From the NCBI RefSeq assembly GCF_024347095.1, contig NZ_AP024903.1, positions 2,604,001 through 2,668,000 on the forward strand: DNA of 64,000 nucleotides, in the 5' to 3' direction. The translations under genes were made by a program, and so were the position numbers. The notes under the pieces were generated by a model. The model worked only from the letters and a program-made list of their open reading frames with translations. It did not search any database and was not told the DNA's origin. Source of the DNA: Vibrio rhizosphaerae (lineage in GTDB: Bacteria > Pseudomonadota > Gammaproteobacteria > Enterobacterales > Vibrionaceae). Positions 57,983 through 64,000 of the stretch are shown piece by piece; within the stretch, counting starts at the first letter, position 1, and each line of letters opens with the position of its first letter.

Positions 57983-60331
57983 ATGCAAAAAACAGAAATT
58001 AGATCTATCGCGGAAAAATTAATTCCAACTTATAAGTCAGAGGATTTTGAAAAAATTCTGTCACAGATGACGGAAGGTGAACAGCCTTCTGTCAAATTAC
58101 TTGTAAAAATGGAATTGAATCGGGTTATGGAGCCTTGTACCAAAATCGTCGATCTCCGTGGACGTGTTCAGGGTGAATGTCGAGAGTATCTGCTGGATGG
58201 CCTGCGTCATTGGCTCGATGATGTGGCCTTTAACGACTACTACAAATATGTCAAAAAATTTAGCGGCTACACCGAAGGCGTATGGGAAGCACTCTATAAT
58301 ACCCGCAATAACTTTCGGGTTATGAAAGAAAGAAATACCGACAGCCAACCCAGCCTCACCGATTCTGACAGCCCTTTTGAAGTTGAAACCATTCAGTTAG
58401 GTTACGACTTAAAGCGCAGAGAAAACCGGATGAAGCTTGCTTCTCAGGTTGATATAACCCTCTCGAACAGACAGCAGGTTGCCGCTGTCACACTCGATTT
58501 CTCCCCGTCCGGTGCAAAAATTAAAGTTCCCGCAGCTTTTGACTATAAGTTGGGAGAAAGCATCCAACTTCATTTCATGGAGCTCGAACAAAAACATCCG
58601 CACCTTACCGGCCTTCAATCTCCGATAGAGTACCGCATACTCGGTATTGATGAATCCCTTGACAATGACGCAGTCAAGTATCTTCGGCTCATCAAACTCA
58701 CCGATACACCGGTGATTGAGCAAGTCATTCAGGAACACTTGTTCAATGACACCCAGAAAGCCCGTCACGACAATCAAGACAAAATTATGCGGGCCAGAAC
58801 CCGAGCCTACGAACACACATTTCTGAAACATGCTTGTCAGCTTCCGATGTTTTTTGAGGGGGATGAGCTCAAAGTCGTTCTGCTGACCGAAAGCAACCAT
58901 GATATCTGGCAGTACTGGCATGATGAAAGAAATCAACAGTCACTGGGCAATCTGTTTAACCCACAGCGAATGTCACTGCTTGCCAAACAAGGGGTGAGAG
59001 AAAGTAGTAACACCCTCTATACTTTTAAACATGATTATCAGGGAAAATGCTTGTTTTTTTCCATGATGAAATCAGAAGCAACGCCTGAATTACGCAAATT
59101 ATTTTGGCACATTGGTGCCAAGAAAGAATCGTGGCGCGCTTTTCGGATCTCAATGTTTGAACTCAGTGCAGAGGAGCGGGAAAGTCTTGCCACGGAATCG
59201 CCCGAGATGAATAAGTCTCTTTCATCACTGACTCATTGTGGAATCTTACAAGAAATTGGGAACCCAGAAACCGCCTCAGATTACCTGTTCGTCGATAAAC
59301 CGAAAATCCCCAGCAGTGAGTTGAATATTTTTCGTCATCCAAGAAAAGTAAATGGCTATCCTATTTCTATCTTCTTTGATGCCCGGTCTCAGCGCAAAGA
59401 ACCCCGTTACCGATTGAATTCTCCGGTCACTATCCAAACCGAACAAGGCGATTTTATTAGCGGCAAAACGGTTGATCTGTCCAAACGGGGGGTCTATATC
59501 ACTCTTGAAACCCCTGTTCTCCTGAAAGTCGGAGATCAGGTCAATGTCGATTTTATTGAACTCAAACTCTATAACAAGAAATTACCACTGGGTCAGGTCC
59601 CCTATCAGGTCGCCCGAATCACGCCGAATGGTCAACGGATTCAGCTATCTATTCAGGAAGATAGTCAAACCATCAAAATCATTCGTTTTTTTAACCGGCT
59701 AATTGAAAGTAACCTGGATAAACTAATCGAAAATAACGAAGTCCGCCCCTCCTTGACACTACTCGAAGGATTACATCACATTCTCTTGGATAAAATCGTC
59801 TGCTCACCGATCTTTGTCGAACGTCAGGGGGCTTATCTCAAAACGACAGCAATCGGCGTCAGCCGGACACTGTCACCCTATCAGGTGTTGCTGGCAAAAC
59901 TCGGACACGCGGAAGGGTATATGTCGCTCGATCCTATTTTCAAAGGACATAGTAATACCCTGCTCGCGCAACCGATGAAACACGTGGATGGCGCAAAACC
60001 TTACTATTTTGATATCTATTTTTCCGTCAGAAAATTCGGAAACCGAATCCAATCGATTGAAACTCGACTGTTATCTGATTTCACAACGGCCCAAGAACGG
60101 ATTTCTTTCATTCAGGACTCATTAGTCATGGGTGATATTTATATTCTCAGATATTGTGCTATTGCTGTATTCCATCCGGTGGCGACATTACTACGTTCCG
60201 ATCTGGATGAGCTGTCACTCATCAGCATCCATCACGCCAAAAGTATCGAAAAATCGATTGCTTCTATTGTCGGTTATGGTGAATTTTTCGATATCACCGA
60301 AGAAGTGTTGCTCCGTCTGGAAATTAACTAA
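57983..60331 (+). CDS. Large PilZ-domain protein, PlzC-like
   Basis: A 782-residue protein with two PilZ regions, resembling VC2344 (PlzC) of V. cholerae, which has the same radA-serB neighbours from memory. The first region (about residues 135-240, RRENRMKLASQVDITLSN) lacks the full binding motif. The second (about 468-580) has RKEPRYRLN and the DLSKRGVYI block near 497, the RxxxR and DxSxxG motifs that bind c-di-GMP. It may be an effector of c-di-GMP signalling, and the HD-GYP protein 8 kb away is a possible counterpart. There is no signal peptide or membrane span. Confidence 0.88.
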   Translation: MQKTEIRSIAEKLIPTYKSEDFEKILSQMTEGEQPSVKLLVKMELNRVMEPCTKIVDLRGRVQGECREYLLDGLRHWLDDVAFNDYYKYVKKFSGYTEGVWEALYNTRNNFRVMKERNTDSQPSLTDSDSPFEVETIQLGYDLKRRENRMKLASQVDITLSNRQQVAAVTLDFSPSGAKIKVPAAFDYKLGESIQLHFMELEQKHPHLTGLQSPIEYRILGIDESLDNDAVKYLRLIKLTDTPVIEQVIQEHLFNDTQKARHDNQDKIMRARTRAYEHTFLKHACQLPMFFEGDELKVVLLTESNHDIWQYWHDERNQQSLGNLFNPQRMSLLAKQGVRESSNTLYTFKHDYQGKCLFFSMMKSEATPELRKLFWHIGAKKESWRAFRISMFELSAEERESLATESPEMNKSLSSLTHCGILQEIGNPETASDYLFVDKPKIPSSELNIFRHPRKVNGYPISIFFDARSQRKEPRYRLNSPVTIQTEQGDFISGKTVDLSKRGVYITLETPVLLKVGDQVNVDFIELKLYNKKLPLGQVPYQVARITPNGQRIQLSIQEDSQTIKIIRFFNRLIESNLDKLIENNEVRPSLTLLEGLHHILLDKIVCSPIFVERQGAYLKTTAIGVSRTLSPYQVLLAKLGHAEGYMSLDPIFKGHSNTLLAQPMKHVDGAKPYYFDIYFSVRKFGNRIQSIETRLLSDFTTAQERISFIQDSLVMGDIYILRYCAIAVFHPVATLLRSDLDELSLISIHHAKSIEKSIASIVGYGEFFDITEEVLLRLEIN

Positions 60332-60415
60332 TACGAGTACGGGGAAGGGCCGCAAGATACCAGATAACTGTCGTATTTTGCGGCTGATAACAACCGTGCT
60401 CAACTGGCGAAAACA

Positions 60416-61363
60416 TTAGATCTTGGACTGTAATACCAAGCTTGCTGATAGAATACAGAGAATCCCACCCAGTTGCGCATAGCGAATTGCGGACTGGGCC
60501 TGCGCTTCGACTTTCGGTTTCGCATGAAACGCAATCCCTAAACCGGCAGCCGCCATCATCACCAGATCATTTGCACCATCACCGACAGCAACCGTATTGG
60601 TGGGTTTAAGATCGTACTCAGTCGTCAGCTTGCGTAAAATATCCGCTTTAGTCTGTGCAGAAACGACACCGCCTAACACCTTCCCCGTCAATTGACCATC
60701 CACAATTTCCAGTACATTCGACTGCGCAAAATCGAGCGCAAGCATCTCTTGCAAATAATCAGAGAAGTAAGTGAATCCACCGGACGCAATTGCGGTTCGC
60801 CAGCCGAAATCTTTTAATGCCGAGATTAATGCCTGTAATTCTGGCATCAAAGGCAGAACCTCTCGAACTTGTGTAAGAATAGCCGCATCCGCCCCCGCCA
60901 ACTGAGCGACACGCTGCCGAAGACTCTGTTCGAAATCAAGCTCTCCTTGCATGGCACGTTCCGTGACGGCTGATACCTCAGCCCCCACACCGGCCAGCTT
61001 GGCGATTTCATCAATACATTCAATCTGAATTGCGGTTGAGTCCATATCCATGAGCAACAATCCCGGTTGGCTCAGGTCAGGAAGCGCTTCCAGACTGGCA
61101 TAATCCACCTGTAGCTGTTGCAGGCTCTTTTCATGAGATACGGTTAAATCCCCTGCCATTAAAGCCACGTCATAATGACCGACTCGCCAGATCCGTGTGA
61201 TCGGATTGAACATGCCGGTTAATTCATCCAACTGAGTAAAAAAATCAGGAGACAGGGAGGCACTGTATAAAATCCAGTTCGCCTGAACATCTTGAATCCG
61301 TTGCTGTAACAGTTCAGCGAGTGCCGTCTTTTGTGTAATTAACAATGTCTTTTGCGAGTTCAT
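60416..61363 (-). CDS. serB: Phosphoserine phosphatase SerB
   Basis: SerB removes the phosphate of phosphoserine, the final step of serine synthesis. The 315-residue protein belongs to the HAD superfamily: nucleophile LLLMDMDSTAIQIECIDEIA with Asp106 and general acid Asp108, then TAIASGGFTYFSDYLQEML near 190, and AVGDGANDLVMMAAAGLGIAF near 256 (parts) with the last metal-binding Asp. It is divergent from ytjB, as in E. coli. Confidence 0.95.
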   Translation of the reverse strand: MNSQKTLLITQKTALAELLQQRIQDVQANWILYSASLSPDFFTQLDELTGMFNPITRIWRVGHYDVALMAGDLTVSHEKSLQQLQVDYASLEALPDLSQPGLLLMDMDSTAIQIECIDEIAKLAGVGAEVSAVTERAMQGELDFEQSLRQRVAQLAGADAAILTQVREVLPLMPELQALISALKDFGWRTAIASGGFTYFSDYLQEMLALDFAQSNVLEIVDGQLTGKVLGGVVSAQTKADILRKLTTEYDLKPTNTVAVGDGANDLVMMAAAGLGIAFHAKPKVEAQAQSAIRYAQLGGILCILSASLVLQSKI

Positions 61364-61465
61364 GAAATCTACCTGTAATGAAAGTAACCTGACGTTAACC
61401 TATTGCAATTTAAAAACGCAAGTATCAATATGACTTCTGGTCAAATTTCTTGTGGTTAAGTTACG

Positions 61466-62077
61466 ATGAGTGGTTCTCTGTTCTCGCTACGCGTAGTTCT
61501 ACGCATCATTGCAGTCCTCAGTGTCGTCATGATGTTCGTTTTTACGGCAGAAAATAGCGTTATGATTAGTAAGGGTAATGAAAAAATCCAGGCCAACCAA
61601 CTGGAGACGCTGACAAAACTGCTGATCTCACAAGCTTCACTGACAGCCAGTCGATTTTTGGTTGATCAGGATGAAGAGAAACTAAAGTCACTGACCAACC
61701 AGCTGGCACATGATCGATTAGTGTTTGATGCAACGATTTACGATGCTGAAGGGGTGCAAATTGCCGCCAGCGACTCAGCACTCAGTGTGCGGGATGTGCT
61801 TGGTCTGGATACGCCACTCAAAACAGCCAGTATTGGCAGGCAACAGTTGGTTGAACCGGTTTTACACGATAACAACGTGATCGGTTTTATCCGCATTACT
61901 TTTGAAACCGGTAAAGTGACGGCGATCTCCGATCACCATTATCGAAAAAGTGATCGTTATATGTACTTAATGATTCTGGCAAGCTTTACCAGTGGTATTC
62001 TGCTGACCTTATTACTCCGCCGTCAAAAAAGACGAGCTCGTCAAGGTGAAAATTTACTGTTAAAAAATGCAGGGTGA
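61466..62077 (+). CDS. ytjB: YtjB/SMP-family membrane protein
   Basis: A 203-residue protein that resembles YtjB (Smp), an inner-membrane protein of uncertain role. One helix at the N terminus (residues 8-27) and another near the C terminus (about 168-184) bracket a periplasmic domain with ATIYDAEGVQIAASD and RQQLVEPVL. The tail RRQKRRARQGENLL is basic and cytoplasmic. It is divergent from serB with 102 bp between them. The stop codon lies inside the stem of the deoD terminator. Confidence 0.85.
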   Translation: MSGSLFSLRVVLRIIAVLSVVMMFVFTAENSVMISKGNEKIQANQLETLTKLLISQASLTASRFLVDQDEEKLKSLTNQLAHDRLVFDATIYDAEGVQIAASDSALSVRDVLGLDTPLKTASIGRQQLVEPVLHDNNVIGFIRITFETGKVTAISDHHYRKSDRYMYLMILASFTSGILLTLLLRRQKRRARQGENLLLKNAG

Positions 62078-62091
62078 AAGATTCACCCTGC
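62061..62091 (-). terminator. Terminator after deoD, overlapping the ytjB end
   Basis: GCAGGGTGAA and TTCACCCTGC form a perfect 10-bp stem with a three-base loop. On the minus strand ATTTTTTA follows it, so it ends the deoC-deoD transcript. The left arm contains the ytjB stop codon. Confidence 0.8.
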
Positions 62092-62131
62092 CGATTCATT
62101 GCCTAATTTCTATTGTTCAACAGCGTTGAGA

Positions 62132-62851
62132 CTACTGCGCATCACCAATCAATACAGATTCAAGCGCAATCTCAATCATGTCGTTAAAAGTTGTTTGACG
62201 CTCCTGAGCCGAGGTCTGTTCGCCAGTCTTGATATGATCTGATACCGTACAAATCGTTAATGCTTTGGCACCATACTCGGCAGCAACGCCATAAATACCG
62301 GCGGCTTCCATCTCAACACCGATAATGCCGTATTTATCCATCACATCAAACATGTCCGGATCCGGTGTATAAAATAGTTCTGCTGAGAACAGGTTACCGA
62401 CTTTCACATCGATTCCGCGCGCTTTAGCCGCTTCTTCAGCCGCTTTGACCATCTGATAATCAGCAATCGCTGAAAAGTCATGATCTTTGAAGCGGATACG
62501 ATTGACTTTAGAATCCGTACAAGCCCCCATCCCGATGACCACATCACGAATCTGTACATCAGAACGAACCGCACCACAGCTGCCGACCCGAATCACTTTC
62601 TTGACACCAAAATCTTTAATCAGCTCAGTGACATAAATAGAACAAGATGGAATTCCCATACCATGCCCCATCACAGAGACTTTCCGCCCTTTATACGTTC
62701 CGGTATAACCGAACATATTTCTCACATCGCAAACTTGTACGACATCGTCTAAAAAGGTTTCAGCAATATATTTTGCTCTAAGCGGATCTCCCGGCATCAA
62801 AACGACATCGGCAAAATCTCCCATTTCAGCATTAATATGTGGCGTAGCCAT
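62132..62851 (-). CDS. deoD: Purine nucleoside phosphorylase DeoD
   Basis: DeoD splits purine (deoxy)nucleosides with phosphate into base and (deoxy)ribose-1-phosphate. The 239 residues equal the E. coli hexameric type. The phosphate-binding block [16 protein letters not shown] near residue 16, [16 protein letters not shown] near 62, [14 protein letters not shown] near 177 and SDHIKTGE near 203 (catalytic Asp) are intact. ATG at 62851 has AAGGAGA six bases upstream. It follows deoC by 35 bp, without deoA or deoB between them. Confidence 0.96.
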   Translation of the reverse strand: MATPHINAEMGDFADVVLMPGDPLRAKYIAETFLDDVVQVCDVRNMFGYTGTYKGRKVSVMGHGMGIPSCSIYVTELIKDFGVKKVIRVGSCGAVRSDVQIRDVVIGMGACTDSKVNRIRFKDHDFSAIADYQMVKAAEEAAKARGIDVKVGNLFSAELFYTPDPDMFDVMDKYGIIGVEMEAAGIYGVAAEYGAKALTICTVSDHIKTGEQTSAQERQTTFNDMIEIALESVLIGDAQ

Positions 62852-62886
62852 CTTTTTCTCCTTAACTAACAATCCGATTACACGGA

Positions 62887-63666
62887 TTAATATGAATCAG
62901 AACTCTGAGAAGCTTCTGTGCCTTCCAATGTTGCCAACAGAGCATTCAATAAACTGGATGCACCAAAACGGTAGTGGCGGCTGTCAGCCCACGCCTCTCC
63001 CATGATCTCATCAGCCATCGACAGGTACAGCGCAGCATCCTGTGCCGTCCTTACACCACCAGCTGGTTTAAAACCGACGGTATCAGCAACGCCCAGATCA
63101 CGGATCACTTCTAACATCATTCTGGCATAAGCCGGTGTTGCATTTTCTGCAACTTTGCCGGTCGAGGTTTTAATAAAATCGGCACCGGCACGAATCGCAA
63201 TTTCTGAAGCTTGCTTAATCAATCCTTCGCTTTTCAATTCACCGGTTTCAATAATCACTTTGAGCAGCACATCACGACCACAAGCTGCTTTACACTGCTT
63301 GACCAGATCAAAACCAACCTGCTCATTCCCGCTCATTAAAGCACGATAAGGGAAAACCACATCGACTTCATCCGCGCCATAGGCAACTGCGGCCCGGGTT
63401 TCAGCAACAGCGGCTTCAATATCATCGCGCCCATGAGGAAAATTAGTCACCGTCGCAATCCGAACATTCGATGTCCCTTGCTCACGGAGCGTTTTTTTAG
63501 CAATAGGAATGAAGCGAGGGTAAATACAAATTGCAGCTGTTGTTCCAAAAGGGGTCTGCGCACTCTGACACAACGAAACCACTTTTTCTTCCGTATCATC
63601 GTCATTCAACGTGGTTAAATCCATCAAGGTTAACGCCCGTTGAGCTGCTGACTGTAATTCGTTCAT
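62887..63666 (-). CDS. deoC: Deoxyribose-phosphate aldolase DeoC
   Basis: DeoC cleaves 2-deoxyribose-5-phosphate to glyceraldehyde-3-phosphate and acetaldehyde. The 259-residue protein has [20 protein letters not shown] near residue 14, [16 protein letters not shown] near 102, [11 protein letters not shown] near 120 and [11 protein letters not shown] near 165, whose lysine forms the Schiff base. It is followed by deoD. A TGTGA-N11-TCACA dyad (63789-63809) is upstream but its spacing does not match CRP. Confidence 0.96.
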   Translation of the reverse strand: MNELQSAAQRALTLMDLTTLNDDDTEEKVVSLCQSAQTPFGTTAAICIYPRFIPIAKKTLREQGTSNVRIATVTNFPHGRDDIEAAVAETRAAVAYGADEVDVVFPYRALMSGNEQVGFDLVKQCKAACGRDVLLKVIIETGELKSEGLIKQASEIAIRAGADFIKTSTGKVAENATPAYARMMLEVIRDLGVADTVGFKPAGGVRTAQDAALYLSMADEIMGEAWADSRHYRFGASSLLNALLATLEGTEASQSSDSY

Positions 63667-63810
63667 ATACCACTCCGTTTTTCATAAACTATCTCAAATC
63701 GACATTCGGTCATTTTATCCTACCGGTACGTCACGGATATAGGAGAATCAAGTCTCCACCAATCACGCAATCGGTTTGTATCTCATTCTGTGACTGGACA
63801 ATCGTCACAA

Positions 63811-63843
63811 ATAAAAAAGGCCTCAAGGTATCAACCCTGAGGC
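63811..63843 (-). terminator. Rho-independent terminator after the nupC-like gene
   Basis: On the minus strand GCCTCAGGG pairs with CCTTGAGGC (one G-T pair) around TTGATA, followed by a T-run of six. It lies 28 bp past the truncated transporter gene. Confidence 0.85.
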
Positions 63844-63871
63844 GCATTAAATATAGATGCTCTTCTGCTGA

Positions 63872-64000
63872 CTAGAAAGAGAGGAAAAGACCCGCAATCG
63901 TAGCAGCCATTAAATTGGATAATGTACCGGCAATCACAGCTTTGATACCCATCCGGGCAATATCATGTCTGCGATTCGGTGCAATCCCACCCAGACCACC
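63872..64000 (-). CDS. CNT-family nucleoside transporter, NupC-like (3' end only)
   Basis: The window ends inside this minus-strand gene. The visible 42 residues, beginning GGLGGIAPNRRHDIARMGIK and ending TIAGLFLSF, match the C terminus of concentrative nucleoside transporters such as NupC, which import nucleosides with protons or sodium. It lies upstream of deoC and deoD, a functional match for nucleoside catabolism. Confidence 0.85.
   Translation of the reverse strand, partial: GGLGGIAPNRRHDIARMGIKAVIAGTLSNLMAATIAGLFLSF

Noticed and set aside
63789..63809. CRP site upstream of deoC
   Set aside because: TGTGA and TCACA are 11 bases apart rather than six, so the dyad does not fit the CRP consensus.
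1..64000. CRISPR arrays, tRNA or rRNA genes, insertion sequences, prophage
   Set aside because: No repeat arrays, tRNA-like T-loops, transposase motifs or phage genes were seen on either strand.

Overview
The window looks like a stretch of the large chromosome of a Vibrio or close relative (Vibrionaceae). Evidence: a complete Na+-translocating NADH:quinone reductase operon (nqrABCDEF), a Crl/FrsA/Gpt/PepD block, the 343-residue Vibrio/Pseudomonas type of DapD, a second EF-G next to RadA, a large two-PilZ protein and SerB, and a DeoC/DeoD/NupC block, in an order that from memory matches V. cholerae chromosome I. This is core chromosome rather than a mobile island: I see no transposase, integrase, tRNA, rRNA, CRISPR array or phage gene. 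The species is not decidable from sequence reading alone.

Layout. 0-4.6 kb: crl, frsA, gpt and a purine permease on the minus strand. A PurR-box-like site sits just downstream of the permease -10, and a possible antisense-strand small RNA lies before pepD. 4.6-9.3 kb: pepD, a RimB-like retropepsin and RimK (ribosomal protein S6 modification), then an NSS transporter. 9.4-15.8 kb: dinB with a LexA box, a secreted LasA-type M23 peptidase, a DMT exporter divergent from a LysR regulator, a radical SAM gene with its own LexA box, and nqrM. 16-22.7 kb: nqrF-E-D-C-B-A and bolA. 22.8-29.5 kb: rlmG, yajG, a periplasmic cyclophilin, ampG, panE, yajL and csdA. 29.5-34 kb: csdE, tcdA, mltA, argA and a 61-residue unknown ORF. 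34-43.6 kb: recD, recB and recC. 43.7-48.2 kb: a LysR regulator, LexA-box-controlled yebG, dapD, an adenosine/adenine deaminase and a gamma-glutamylcyclotransferase. 48.4-54.1 kb: galR, an HD-GYP phosphodiesterase, an AMP-forming acyl-CoA ligase, a DUF1127 protein and a GcvA-like LysR gene. 54.2-64 kb: fusA2, radA, a PilZ protein, serB, ytjB, deoD, deoC and the 3' end of a nupC-like gene cut by the window edge.

How the genes fit together. Three LexA boxes (in front of dinB, the radical SAM gene and yebG), together with recBCD and radA, make this region rich in DNA repair and SOS functions. Purine and nucleoside salvage is represented by the permease, gpt, the deaminase, deoC, deoD and a CNT-family transporter. 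Peptidoglycan handling is represented by mltA, ampG and the LasA-like peptidase. Cyclic-di-GMP signalling is represented by the HD-GYP and PilZ proteins. Two operons appear trimmed relative to the arrangement I remember from V. cholerae: nqr has no apbE between nqrF and nqrM, and deoC is directly followed by deoD with no deoA or deoB. The least explained items are the LexA-box radical SAM gene, the candidate small RNA near 4.04-4.27 kb, and the 61-residue ORF at 33.8 kb.
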